Below are positions 7,532 to 16,486 of a stretch of 64,000 nucleotides of DNA, one piece after another. Source of the stretch: Sphingopyxis sp. LK2115 (GTDB lineage Bacteria; Pseudomonadota; Alphaproteobacteria; Sphingomonadales; Sphingomonadaceae); contig NZ_JABWGQ010000012.1 in the NCBI RefSeq assembly GCF_014595975.1, positions 1 through 64,000 on the forward strand, written 5' to 3'. Below the pieces are notes generated by a model. That model had not been told where the DNA came from. It saw only the letters and a program-made list of their open reading frames with translations, and searched no databases. The position numbers were made by a program, and so were the translations under genes. Positions within the stretch are counted from its first letter, which is position 1; every line of letters begins with the position of its first letter.

Positions 7532-8569
7532 ATGGCCGCCTTCTCGCTCCCCGACCGTTTCGCCGCCGATGCAGGTCTGCTTGCGCACATGGCCGACCTT
7601 GCCAATGACCGCATCCTCGTCGCGCAGCTCGGCGAAGGCGATTATCGCAGCGCCAGCTTTCTCGACCAGCGCCTGCTGACCGACCGGATCGGGCGCGAAT
7701 GGGTGCCGTGGACAGTGCTGCCGGACCCTGGCGCCGCTGCGCCGCATCCGCATTTCATCTTCCACATCGGCCATGTCGGTTCCACGCTCGTTTCGCGCCT
7801 GATTGCCGAACTCGCCGACGTGCTGCCGCTGCGCGAACCGATGCTGCTGCGCACTCTGGCGCAAGTCGCCGAACGCATCGATCGCCCCGAATCCTTGTGG
7901 TCGCCGGCACTTTATCGCGAGCGGCTGGGCCAGGTTTGCGGCTGGCTGGGCCGCGGCTTCCGCCCCGGTCAGCAAGCAATCGTCAAGGCGTCGAGCGTCA
8001 TCACCGCGATCGCCGACGATCTGATGGCCGATGGCGGACGCGCGCTGTTCCTGTACGTCCCCCTGACCCGTTATCTTGAAACGATCCTGGCGGGCGAGGC
8101 CTCGACGGCGGAAACGCTGGCACAGGCCCCCGCGCGCATGGCGCGGCTCGCCGGGCAGCTCCCCGACTTTCCCTTTGCGCTATGGCAGCTCGCACCGGTC
8201 ACGCGAATCGCGATGAGCTGGCTTTGCGAGATGGCGAGCGCGCAGCGCACGCTGCCACCATCCGACCCGCGCCATCAATGGATGGATTTCGAAGCTTTCC
8301 TGGGCGATCCCGCTGCCGCACTCGCGCTTCAGGCGGCACATTTCGGCCTGTCGGTCGATGCCGGACCGATCGATGCTGCGCTTGCCGGTCCGATCATGCG
8401 TCAATATTCGAAAGCTCCCGAACACGGTTACAGCCCCGACCTGCGACGCCAGCTTCAGTCGCAAGCCGCCGCCCGCCACGCCGCCGCGATCACCGAAGCG
8501 ATTGCCTGGGTTGAAGCGATGGCCGCACGCTATAACAGCCTTGCCGAGTTGCCGATCCACGGCCGATAG
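7532..8569 (+). CDS. Sulfotransferase-like P-loop protein
   Basis: A 345-residue protein with a segment around residues 74-91 (FIFHIGHVGSTLVSRLI) that resembles the PAPS-binding loop of sulfotransferases, and a later KASS(V) segment (about 151-154) resembling the second PAPS-contact region. Overall similarity is limited, so the substrate and even sulfotransfer itself are uncertain. Its stop is 11 bp before a PKHD-type hydroxylase, implying one transcript. Comparable pairs occur near TonB receptors in sphingomonads and marine gammaproteobacteria (from memory), and a TonB receptor follows here after folE. The ribosome site is weak, so the start is not firm. Confidence 0.6.
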   Translation: MAAFSLPDRFAADAGLLAHMADLANDRILVAQLGEGDYRSASFLDQRLLTDRIGREWVPWTVLPDPGAAAPHPHFIFHIGHVGSTLVSRLIAELADVLPLREPMLLRTLAQVAERIDRPESLWSPALYRERLGQVCGWLGRGFRPGQQAIVKASSVITAIADDLMADGGRALFLYVPLTRYLETILAGEASTAETLAQAPARMARLAGQLPDFPFALWQLAPVTRIAMSWLCEMASAQRTLPPSDPRHQWMDFEAFLGDPAAALALQAAHFGLSVDAGPIDAALAGPIMRQYSKAPEHGYSPDLRRQLQSQAAARHAAAITEAIAWVEAMAARYNSLAELPIHGR

Positions 8570-8580
8570 GAAGACGAAAA

Positions 8581-9237
8581 ATGTTCAAGCTAGTCCAGCT
8601 GCTCGACGACAATGCGGTGCGCACACTGCGCGACATCGCCGCAAGCGGCACCTTTGTCGACGGCAAGATCAGCAACCCGCATTCCAGGGTAAAGAACAAC
8701 CTGCAACTGCACGATGCCGCCGCCTACGAACGCTCGTCGAAAATCCTGCTCGACGCGATGGTCAGAAATGCCGACTTCATGGAGTTTTCCTTTCCCGCGC
8801 GCATCGCGCCCCCGCTGCTGACGCGCTATACCCCCGGCATGCATTACGGGCTGCACCCCGATGCCGCCTATATTCCGCTGCCCGATGGCCAGCTTCGCAC
8901 CGACGTCAGTTGCACGGTGTTCCTGAACGACCCCGCCGATTATGACGGCGGCGCGCTCCATGTTCAGCTTGGCAATGCCGATCTGCGTTTCAAGGAGGCG
9001 CCTGGCGTCGCAATCGTCTACCCCTCGCACACGCTGCACGAGGTCGAGCCGGTAACGCGCGGCGAGCGACTGGTCGCCATCACCTTCATCCAGAGCCTGA
9101 TCCCCGACGTCCAGCAACGGAACCTGATGTACGAGCTCAACGAGATAGCGGCGCTGGAAGGTGGCAAGATGGAACCCGCAAATTTCACGCGGCTTCAGGC
9201 TGTGCAGTATCAGCTGCTCCGAATGTGGCGGCGCTGA
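8581..9237 (+). CDS. Fe(II)/2-oxoglutarate PKHD-type hydroxylase
   Basis: A 218-residue dioxygenase related to YbiX/PiuC. Iron ligands are visible as H92 and D94 (GLHPDAA) and H153 (SHTLHEV), with the 2-oxoglutarate-binding R163 in PVTRGER. YbiX/PiuC proteins are typically linked to iron-uptake receptors, and their physiological substrate is not established. It is probably co-transcribed with the sulfotransferase-like gene 11 bp upstream. A GGAAG ribosome site precedes the ATG. No iron-regulator site is obvious nearby. Confidence 0.85.
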   Translation: MFKLVQLLDDNAVRTLRDIAASGTFVDGKISNPHSRVKNNLQLHDAAAYERSSKILLDAMVRNADFMEFSFPARIAPPLLTRYTPGMHYGLHPDAAYIPLPDGQLRTDVSCTVFLNDPADYDGGALHVQLGNADLRFKEAPGVAIVYPSHTLHEVEPVTRGERLVAITFIQSLIPDVQQRNLMYELNEIAALEGGKMEPANFTRLQAVQYQLLRMWRR

Positions 9238-9250
9238 ACCCGTCCGCCCG

Positions 9251-9853
9251 TCAATAGCCCATCAGGCCCAGCACTTCCTTGCGGCTTCGCTGGTCGTCGA
9301 GGAAACAGCCGAGCAGGCGGCTGGTCACCATGCCGACGCCGGGTGTGCGCACGCCGCGTCCGGTCATGCAGCCATGCTGGGCGTCGATCACCACCGCGAC
9401 CCCATGCGGTTGCAGATTGTCCCAGATGCACTGGGCAACTTCGGCGGTCAGCCGTTCCTGCACCTGGAGCCGCCGCGCATAGCCGTTGAGCACGCGCGCG
9501 AGCTTGGAGATGCCGACGACGCGATCCTTGGGCAGATAGGCGATCGACGCCTTGCCGGTGATCGGCGCCATATGATGTTCGCAATGCGACTGAAAGGGAA
9601 TGTCACGCAGCAGCACGACCTCGTCATAGCCGCCGACCTCTTCAAAGGTGCGCGACAAATGGATCGAGGGGTCTTCGCCATAGCCCGCACAATATTCCTT
9701 CCACGCGCGCGCGACGCGGCGCGGCGTGTCGCGCAGTCCTTCGCGCGCGGGATCGTCGCCCGCCCATTCGATGAGCGTGCGCACCGCGTCCGCGACATGA
9801 TCCGGCACGATCACCTTGCCGTCCGGTCCCAACTCCCGCCCCAAATCGCTCAT
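9251..9853 (-). CDS. folE: GTP cyclohydrolase I
   Basis: A 200-residue enzyme, full length for the family, that converts GTP to 7,8-dihydroneopterin triphosphate, the first step of folate biosynthesis. Zinc ligands are seen in SHCEHHM (C91, H94) and C162 (HGCMTGRG); RTPGVG and SHCEHH are family signatures. The ATG ending at 9853 starts MSDLG. The same frame stays open far upstream, antisense to the TonB receptor, so the start was placed from family length and the onset of homology. It converges on the PKHD gene with 13 bp between the stops. Confidence 0.95.
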   Translation of the reverse strand: MSDLGRELGPDGKVIVPDHVADAVRTLIEWAGDDPAREGLRDTPRRVARAWKEYCAGYGEDPSIHLSRTFEEVGGYDEVVLLRDIPFQSHCEHHMAPITGKASIAYLPKDRVVGISKLARVLNGYARRLQVQERLTAEVAQCIWDNLQPHGVAVVIDAQHGCMTGRGVRTPGVGMVTSRLLGCFLDDQRSRKEVLGLMGY

Positions 9854-10028
9854 CGCCCCACTTTCACTGTTGCTATCATGTCGCACATTTCGGCGCGCCG
9901 CGGCCGATGCGCAAGGCCTGTGCACAAAGAAATTGTCGGCGGCGATCGAGTTGACGTTGCGGAATCTTGGCTTTTTTCGCGTCCCGACAGGCGCGGTTTC
10001 GCGTCCTTTTCCGGGTCGAACAAGCCAC

Positions 10029-10086
10029 TTGACGCTTTCGTCAACTCGGCGCACCCTTAAGCGATACAGAACCCGCTTCAGCGGGT
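10029..10086. promoter_or_regulatory. Two adjacent perfect inverted repeats in the 435-bp gap before a TonB receptor
   Basis: TTGACG-CTTT-CGTCAA (10029-10044) and ACCCGC-TTCA-GCGGGT (10071-10086) are each 6-bp arms with a 4-base loop. They lie in the gap between folE and the receptor gene. A third near-perfect hairpin (GTCCCGC with GCGGGGAC, 10252-10271) sits just before the receptor ribosome site AAAGGGAGG. Nothing coding is apparent in 9854-10288. These may be operator or leader structures for the receptor; the role is inferred from position only. Confidence 0.4.
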
Positions 10087-10288
10087 CGTATTCCGGAGAG
10101 GCCGCGCGTTTTCCCCGACGCCGGTGGGAGAGGATGATGACCAGCACAGCTGGCAGGTGGGAATCACCCGGGCACAGGGCCGCGATTGTCGGCCGCCCGT
10201 TGCCGCGTCTTGTCGTTTCCCCTCCCCTTACCACAATCTGAAGTTGGGCGGTCCCGCGTCTTGCGGGGACGAAAAAGGGAGGTTGTAG

Positions 10289-13198
10289 ATGAAGTTCAAG
10301 GCACTGATCGGAACGTCGATCCTTGCGATGACGGTGGCGACACCGGCCTTTGCGCAGGACGCGGAAGAAGAAGTGGCGCGTGATGCGTTCGGCGGCGAAA
10401 TCGTCGTTACCGCCCAGCGCCAGTCGGAACGCCTGCAGGACGTGCCGATCGCGGTCAGCGCCTTTTCGGCCGAATCGCTGGAAGCGCAGCAGATCGAAAA
10501 TCCGTCCGACCTGCAACTGACGCTCCCGAACGTCACTTTCACCAAGACAAACTTCACCTCGTCGAGCTTTACCATCCGCGGCATCGGCGACCTTTGCGTC
10601 GGCGTCAGCTGCGACAGCGCGACCGCGATTCACCAGAATGAATCCCCGCTGATCGGCACGCGCCTCTTTGAAACCGAATTTTTCGACCTTGAACGTATCG
10701 AGGTGCTGCGCGGCCCGCAGGGGACGCTGTTCGGCCGCAACGCCACCTCGGGCGTGGTCAACGTCGTCACCGCCAAGCCCGATCTCGGCGCCTTTGGCGC
10801 GTCGGGCGAGTTCGAATATGGCAATTATGACAGCATCAAGGCCAAGGGCATGGTCAATGTGCCGCTTGGCGAGACGCTCGGCGTGCGCATTGCGGGCTTC
10901 TATCTCAACCGCGACGGCTTCACCAAAAACCTGTTCGACGACAGCCGCATCGACGACCGCGACATGTATGCCGTCCGCGGGTCGATCCGCTGGCAACCGA
11001 CCCCCGACACGACGCTCGACCTGATGGGTTATTATTTCCGCGAGGATGACAATCGCCTGCGTATCCAGAAGCAATATTGCCAGCGCGACCCGACCGGCGT
11101 GCTGGGCTGTCTGAACAACCGCCGCGACCCGGGCGTGACAAATGCCAATTCGACCTTCGTGGGCGTGCTGACCAGCCGCGAGTTCCTTGCCATCCGGGGC
11201 ATTCCGACGGCGTTCGCGCTGGGCAGCCTTTATGGTCCCGACGCGCTGTCGACCTTCCAGCCCATCGCCGATCCGCGCGTCGTCAACACCGACTATACGC
11301 CGACCTATTTTTCCGACGAACTGCAATTGCAGGGACGGCTCGAACATAGTTTCGGGGCGATCAACGTGTCGCTTGCCGGTGTCTATCAGGAAGCGCGCGT
11401 CGACAGCAGCCAGGATTACAACCTGTCGATCCAGGATCGCAGCTTCTTTGCGCCGGCGCTCAACACGCTCGCGGCCGCGGGGGCGGGACTGGTTCCGGGC
11501 TTGCCGGCATCCTTCTTTGCCCCGATCGCGCAGGCGTTGATTCCCAACGGACCGAACGGCGTGCTTTGCACGTCGCTTGCCGAGGAATCGGGGCTTGGTT
11601 CCTATGGCGGCCGTTCGACCTGCACGATGACGCCGCAGGATTTCGACCGGTCGAACCAGAAGAGCAACGCATGGTCGGGCGAAATGATTATCAGTTCCGA
11701 CTTTGACGGCCCGTTCAACTTCCTGCTCGGCGGGATCTACGGCGAATCGCATCTGACCGAAAACAGCTATTATGTGAACTCGTTCGGCATCGACTATCTG
11801 ACGGGCATTCTCGGCACCTTCACGGCGTTGGGATCGGGGGGCACGATTCCTCCGTCCTTCCTTGCGACGCCCTTTTTCCGCAACAATACGGACGATCTGA
11901 AGGTCAAATCCTATGGCTTCTTCGGCGAGGCCTATTATGAGTTCAACGACGCGATCAAGCTGACCGTCGGGCTGCGCTACAATAATGACAAGAAACGGGT
12001 GCAGGCGCGTTCGACGCTCGCCAGCTTCCTCGTTCCCTTCGGCCAGACCGGCAATGCCTTCAATTCGCCGTTCGTCGGCTCGTTCGACGCCGATCCGGGG
12101 CTTGCGGGCAACCAGCTTTTCCAGATCCGCAAGGTCGGTTTTGACGAGATCACCGGACGGGCGGTGCTCGACTGGAAGATCACCCCCGACAATCTCGTCT
12201 ATGCCAGCTATTCGCGCGGCTATAAATCGGGCGGCATCAACCCGCCGCTCCAGCCGGTGTTCGCCGTCGATGAAGCTTTTTCGCCCGAAATCGTCAATGC
12301 GTTCGAAATCGGGTCGAAGAACCGCTTTGGCGCATTGCAGCTCAACGTCACGGGCTTCTATTATCAGTATAAGGATCTGCAACTCAGCCGCATCGTCGCG
12401 CGCACCTCGGTCAACGACAATGTCGATGCGAATATCTGGGGTCTCGAAGCCGAAGCGGTGATCACGCCGACCCCCGACTTTGTCGTCAACATCGGCGCGA
12501 GCTACCTCAACACCGAAGTGTCGAGCGACAAGTTCCTCGGCAATCCGCGCGATCCGTCGGGCGGCCGGTCGGATGCGGTCATCATCAAGGACATCACCAA
12601 TGGGTCGAACTGCGCGGTCGTTCCGACGACGGCAGGCAATGCGGCGGGCACGGCCGGTTATGTCAGCGCGATCAACGCCAGCCTTGGCCTTCGTGGCCCG
12701 GCGGGCTTCGGCGCGGACAGCGGCATCAATTCGCCCGGCGCCTTTGGTATCTGTTCGGTGCTTCAGGCCAATGCCGCAACGGTCGGCGCCCTGTTCGGCG
12801 GCATCGCAATCGAAAATGCCGGCGTGCCGGTCAACATCCGCGGCAACAAGCTGCCGCAGGCGCCGAATGTGAAGTTCAGCGCGGGCGTGCAATATACGCA
12901 CAATTTCGCCAACGACATGTCGCTGACGCCGCGCCTCGACGTCACCTATACCGGTGACAGCTATGGCAATATCTTCAACGGCCGCGTCAACGAGATCAAC
13001 GGCTATGCCCAGGTCAACGCGCAGATCCAGCTGAACGGACCCGACAAGAAATGGTTTGTCAAAGCGTTCGTGTCGAACATCTTTGACAGCCAGCCGGTCA
13101 CCGGCCTGTATGTCACCGACCAGTCGTCGGGCCTGTTCACCAACGTGTTCACGCTTGACCCGCGCCGCTATGGCATTGCTGCCGGGTTCAAATTCTGA
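10289..13198 (+). CDS. TonB-dependent outer-membrane receptor
   Basis: A 969-residue outer-membrane receptor. It has a signal peptide (1-22, ending AFA), a TonB box EIVVTAQR near residues 37-44, a plug domain with IEVLRGPQGTLFGRNA and SGVVNVVT, and a 22-strand type barrel ending in the terminal Phe needed for BAM insertion (AGFKF). The long extracellular loops carry several Cys residues (for example in DLCVGVSCDS). It imports a large or scarce ligand using TonB energy; the ligand is not evident. A GGGAGG ribosome site lies 6 bases before the ATG. A bidirectional terminator follows. The receptor on the other strand at 13335-15923 is a related but distinct paralogue. Confidence 0.93.
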   Translation: MKFKALIGTSILAMTVATPAFAQDAEEEVARDAFGGEIVVTAQRQSERLQDVPIAVSAFSAESLEAQQIENPSDLQLTLPNVTFTKTNFTSSSFTIRGIGDLCVGVSCDSATAIHQNESPLIGTRLFETEFFDLERIEVLRGPQGTLFGRNATSGVVNVVTAKPDLGAFGASGEFEYGNYDSIKAKGMVNVPLGETLGVRIAGFYLNRDGFTKNLFDDSRIDDRDMYAVRGSIRWQPTPDTTLDLMGYYFREDDNRLRIQKQYCQRDPTGVLGCLNNRRDPGVTNANSTFVGVLTSREFLAIRGIPTAFALGSLYGPDALSTFQPIADPRVVNTDYTPTYFSDELQLQGRLEHSFGAINVSLAGVYQEARVDSSQDYNLSIQDRSFFAPALNTLAAAGAGLVPGLPASFFAPIAQALIPNGPNGVLCTSLAEESGLGSYGGRSTCTMTPQDFDRSNQKSNAWSGEMIISSDFDGPFNFLLGGIYGESHLTENSYYVNSFGIDYLTGILGTFTALGSGGTIPPSFLATPFFRNNTDDLKVKSYGFFGEAYYEFNDAIKLTVGLRYNNDKKRVQARSTLASFLVPFGQTGNAFNSPFVGSFDADPGLAGNQLFQIRKVGFDEITGRAVLDWKITPDNLVYASYSRGYKSGGINPPLQPVFAVDEAFSPEIVNAFEIGSKNRFGALQLNVTGFYYQYKDLQLSRIVARTSVNDNVDANIWGLEAEAVITPTPDFVVNIGASYLNTEVSSDKFLGNPRDPSGGRSDAVIIKDITNGSNCAVVPTTAGNAAGTAGYVSAINASLGLRGPAGFGADSGINSPGAFGICSVLQANAATVGALFGGIAIENAGVPVNIRGNKLPQAPNVKFSAGVQYTHNFANDMSLTPRLDVTYTGDSYGNIFNGRVNEINGYAQVNAQIQLNGPDKKWFVKAFVSNIFDSQPVTGLYVTDQSSGLFTNVFTLDPRRYGIAAGFKF

Positions 13199-13219
13199 TC
13201 CGGCGCGAAGCGTAAAAAG

Positions 13220-13256
13220 GCCCGGCCTCCCGTGGGAGAGGCCGGGCTTCTTTTTT
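13220..13256 (+). terminator. Strong terminator after the first TonB receptor
   Basis: A 10-bp perfect GC-rich stem (13220-13229 with 13238-13247) is followed by TTCTTTTTT. An A-run precedes the stem, so it can also work on the minus strand. Confidence 0.85.
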
Positions 13257-13269
13257 GCTCCTGACATCA

Positions 13270-13304
13270 AGAAAGGGCCGGGCCATCACATGATGGCCCG
13301 GCCC
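13270..13304 (-). terminator. Strong terminator after the second TonB receptor
   Basis: A 14-bp perfect stem (13275-13288 with 13291-13304) around a 2-base centre is followed on the minus strand by a T-rich tract (CTTTCTT). It ends the convergent receptor transcript. It stands about 25 bp from the plus-strand terminator. Confidence 0.8.
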
Positions 13305-13334
13305 CTTCGTTGACCCTTGGGATCAGCGCATCAA

Positions 13335-15923
13335 TCAGAACTTGGCGCGCAGCTTCACCCCATAGAGGCGCGGCGGCGCCGGATAGACGGCGAAGCTCGC
13401 GCTTTGTTCGGGGATCGGGAAGGCCGTGATATTGTAATATTTATTGAACAGATTCTCGACATAGAACTCGACCGCATAATTCTGGTCGGGTCCAAAGTTC
13501 AGCCCCGCCCGCGCATTGACGATCGTGTAGCCGTCGTTGGTCGTGAACGGCACCGCGACCGGATCGTTGATCGTGTTCGCGTCGCTGTTCATGCGCCAGT
13601 CGACATGAACGAGGCCGCCGACATTGCTGCTGATCTGCGGGGTCCAGGTGACCGCGCCCGTGACGACATGCTTCGGCGAATTGGTGAGCGGCAGGCCATT
13701 GTCGGGCCCGGCGACCGGATCCTTCACCTCGGTATCGACATAGGAATAGCCGAGCACGATGTTGAGGTTCGATGCCGGACGGATCACCGATTCGAGCTCG
13801 ACACCCTTCGCCACCACCTTGTCGAAGTTCTGAACGACGAAGTTGTTCCCCTCGAACGCCAGATTCTGATAGCCTTTGAGTTCGGTGTAAAAGGCGTTGG
13901 CGTTGAACTGGAACGCCGTGCTGAAATCGGTCTTCACGCCGAATTCGAACGAATCGACATCCTCATTCCCGAACTCGAGGTCCGACGCCTGCGCACCGTT
14001 GCCGCCAAGGAAGCGGGTGTCGAACGACCCGCGGTCGAGGTTGTAGCCGCCCGACTTGTAGCCGCGGTCATAACCGCCATAGATCATCACGCGTTCGTCG
14101 AGCTTGACCGACAGCTTCGCGGTGCCCGTCAGCTTGCTTTCGCTGCGCTTGTCGCGATAGACGCCGTTGAACTCCGGGTTGACCACGGGGTTGCAGACGA
14201 GGTTGAAGATCGCGTTGCCCAGCCCCGACGGCAGGCCCTGCAGCGCCTGGCGATAGAGGGCGTAGCGCGCGCTCTGCAAGGTCGCGCAGCCGGGCAGGTT
14301 CGACTGAAGATCGGCGTCCAGCTTCTTCGATTCATGATTGTAGCGCAGGCCAAGGGTCAGCGAGACATTGTCGTTGAAGTCGATGATATTGTGCGTGAAC
14401 AGCGCAAAGGCTTCGGTGTCGACCCGATAACGATCGCCGATCTGCCCCTGCCCCGCCTGCGGGCCGGGAAGCGGGGTCAGGAAGGTGTCAAGCACGCCCG
14501 CCTGCGCCGCCGCCGCCGCCAGTTGCGGGTTCGACGCCAGCAGCACCTGACCGACGAGCGGCGCGTTGGGGATCGACTGGAAAATCTGAAAGCCCGTCGG
14601 TCCGGGCACCGCCGAATCGGTCAGCGCATTGATGAAGGCATCGACATATTGCGCGCCCTGCGTGCCGAAGCGGGTGCGTTCGGTATAATTCAGCTTTTCG
14701 TTGAGATAGAAGCCGCCGATCAGCCAGTCGACATGGTCGTCGAACGCTGTGCCCTTCAGACGGATTTCCTGGGTGAAATCGCGCATCCCGATCGGCATGT
14801 TCTCGCGATAGGCGCGGTCGATGCCGGAAAAGTCGACATCCATGCCGCGCGTCGCTTTCCAGTCGCGCCACGCGGTGATCGAGGTCAGCTCGACGCCGCC
14901 CAGATCCCAGTCGAGCTGGCCCGACACGCCCCATTCGCGCATCTTTTCGGTGAGGTCGCGAGCGGGCGAATAGGCGACTTCGCGATCCTTGGGGTTGAAG
15001 GGTGTCACGATGCCCGTCAGGCCGTTGGCCGCGGCGAGACCCTGGATGACCGCGCTCGCGGCAAAGGCCGGCGTCCCCGGCTGCGCAAAGCCCGAATTGG
15101 TGTTGAGCGCGCCGCAGCATTGCTCGTCGGTCCGGGCATAGTCGGCGATCAGGCGGAACGAGACATCGTCCTTTTCGAACAAGGCCTGCCCGCGCACCGA
15201 CCAGCGGTCGAGATCGTTGAAACGGCGGTCGCTGTTGACGTCTTTGATATAGCCGTCGCGCTTGTGATAACCGCCGTCGAGCCGCACCGCGAGCGTTTCG
15301 GACACCGGCCCCGTGACGCCGGCCTTCAGCTCGATTTCGTCCAGATTGCCATAGCTCGCCTCGGCATAGCCGCCGAGATCGAAGCTCGGCTTCTGCGTCA
15401 CGATATTGAGCGCGCCCGCCGAGGTGTTGCGGCCGAACAGCGTTCCCTGCGGACCGCGCAGCACCTCGACGCGGTCGATCGGCGGCAGGTCGGCAAGCGC
15501 AAGGCCCGCGCGCGCCCGGAAAACGCCGTCGACGAAGACGCCGACCGACGGTTCGAAACCGGGGTTGTCGCCTGCGGTGCCGATTCCGCGGATACGCAGC
15601 ACCACGCCGGTGGCCGTCGACTGGCCGGTCGTCGTCTGGAAGCTGGGCGCGATCTGGCGAAGCCCGCGAATATCGGTGATGCCCGCATTTTCAAGCTGCT
15701 CGCCGCCGACCACATTGACCGCGATCGGAATATCCTGCGAACGTTGCGCGCGGCCGGTGGCGGTGACGATGATGTCGTTGCCATAATCGCTGTCGTCATA
15801 TGTCTCCGCGTCGGCGTCGGTTGCGGCGGGCGTCGCCGGGCCGCTATCCTGAGCAAAAGCGAAGGCGGGGGAGGTCGCGGCGCACAGCATTGTGGCGCCC
15901 AACAAAATGTTGCGCAAAGTCAT
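13335..15923 (-). CDS. TonB-dependent outer-membrane receptor
   Basis: An 862-residue receptor with a signal peptide (about 1-25), a TonB box DIIVTATGR near 50-58, and a plug domain with VEVLRGPQGTLFGRNTSAGALNI. The barrel ends in KLRAKF with a terminal Phe. The plug and barrel resemble the sphingomonad iron-complex/pesticin-type receptor class, but the ligand is not readable. A purine-rich GGAGAGAGAGA ribosome site precedes the ATG. It converges on the 969-residue receptor and shares a double-terminator spacer with it. Confidence 0.93.
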   Translation of the reverse strand: MTLRNILLGATMLCAATSPAFAFAQDSGPATPAATDADAETYDDSDYGNDIIVTATGRAQRSQDIPIAVNVVGGEQLENAGITDIRGLRQIAPSFQTTTGQSTATGVVLRIRGIGTAGDNPGFEPSVGVFVDGVFRARAGLALADLPPIDRVEVLRGPQGTLFGRNTSAGALNIVTQKPSFDLGGYAEASYGNLDEIELKAGVTGPVSETLAVRLDGGYHKRDGYIKDVNSDRRFNDLDRWSVRGQALFEKDDVSFRLIADYARTDEQCCGALNTNSGFAQPGTPAFAASAVIQGLAAANGLTGIVTPFNPKDREVAYSPARDLTEKMREWGVSGQLDWDLGGVELTSITAWRDWKATRGMDVDFSGIDRAYRENMPIGMRDFTQEIRLKGTAFDDHVDWLIGGFYLNEKLNYTERTRFGTQGAQYVDAFINALTDSAVPGPTGFQIFQSIPNAPLVGQVLLASNPQLAAAAAQAGVLDTFLTPLPGPQAGQGQIGDRYRVDTEAFALFTHNIIDFNDNVSLTLGLRYNHESKKLDADLQSNLPGCATLQSARYALYRQALQGLPSGLGNAIFNLVCNPVVNPEFNGVYRDKRSESKLTGTAKLSVKLDERVMIYGGYDRGYKSGGYNLDRGSFDTRFLGGNGAQASDLEFGNEDVDSFEFGVKTDFSTAFQFNANAFYTELKGYQNLAFEGNNFVVQNFDKVVAKGVELESVIRPASNLNIVLGYSYVDTEVKDPVAGPDNGLPLTNSPKHVVTGAVTWTPQISSNVGGLVHVDWRMNSDANTINDPVAVPFTTNDGYTIVNARAGLNFGPDQNYAVEFYVENLFNKYYNITAFPIPEQSASFAVYPAPPRLYGVKLRAKF

Positions 15924-15998
15924 GATTTGGGTCTCTCTCTCCAGAACCGCCGCGGCGCAGCCAAAGGCTTGTCGGGAGATGCCCGGCGGTCGACGCCC

Positions 15999-16026
15999 GG
16001 TCTAACGCACCCCGGCTTCGCGTCAA
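15999..16026 (-). promoter_or_regulatory. Possible promoter of the second TonB receptor
   Basis: On the minus strand TTGACG (16026-16021) and TAGACC (16004-15999) are separated by 16 bases, about 75 bp before the receptor start. Just upstream, 16049-16077 holds an AT-rich inverted repeat with 8-bp arms (GCTTTTCT/AGAAAAGC). That repeat could be a control site or the tail of the tRNA-Phe transcript. Consensus match is moderate. Confidence 0.35.
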
Positions 16027-16145
16027 CGCGCGCGCGTCCAGCCCCCCGGCTTTTCTTTTAATTAGTGACAGAAAAGCAACAGTTTACGTTACGGATCGCG
16101 TCACCGGACGGTCGCCGACGGAACATTGGTCGATACAGGGGGGGG

Positions 16146-16221
16146 TGGTGCCTGGGGACGGGATCGAACCGCCGACACTGCGATTTTCAGTCGCATGCTC
16201 TACCAACTGAGCTACCCAGGC
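16146..16221 (-). tRNA. tRNA-Phe (GAA)
   Basis: The minus strand reads a 76-nt cloverleaf with acceptor GCCTGGG pairing with CCCAGGC, D-loop AGCTCAGTTGGTAGAGC, anticodon GAA in ACTGAAAAT, T-loop GGTTCGATCC and an encoded 3' CCA at 16148-16146. All stems pair. Confidence 0.97.
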
Positions 16222-16306
16222 GAAGCGCCGGCGGCCGGTCGGCCGCGCTGGCGAGCGGCGGCTATAGGCAGGGCTTTGCCTCCTGTCCAGCGTCTTTGTT
16301 GGCGAA

Positions 16307-16486
16307 TTATCCTTCGTCGAAACGATGGTCATCGGCGTCGTCGGGCGCCTGCGCCGTCGGCACGCGATAATCCTCGCCGAACCAATTGAGCAGGTCGCGG
16401 TCGCGGCAACCGCGGCTGCAAAAGGGTTTGAAATCGGGATCGCGCGGTTTGCCGCACAGCGGGCAACGCGGATTCTTACTGGGCAT
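16307..16486 (-). CDS. yacG: DNA gyrase inhibitor YacG
   Basis: A 59-residue zinc protein with C8, C11, C23 and C27 in CPLCGKP and FCSRGCRDRDL, followed by LNWFGEDYRVP, the YacG signature. YacG binds the GyrB subunit and blocks DNA binding. The ATG ending at 16486 starts at the conserved Cys motif and overlaps the end of the RNase gene by 11 bp, so the two are translationally coupled. It is the last gene of the infA-maf-RNase-yacG run, an order common in alphaproteobacteria. Confidence 0.92.
   Translation of the reverse strand: MPSKNPRCPLCGKPRDPDFKPFCSRGCRDRDLLNWFGEDYRVPTAQAPDDADDHRFDEG

Noticed and set aside
9854-13270. Very long minus-strand open frame continuing upstream of folE, antisense to the first TonB receptor
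   Set aside because: It is an effect of the high-GC codon bias of the receptor gene. FolE homology and normal length begin at 9853 and the upstream translation is low-complexity.
13317-16061. 914-codon plus-strand open frame across the second TonB receptor
   Set aside because: Antisense shadow of a clear TonB receptor with signal peptide, TonB box, plug and terminal Phe on the other strand.
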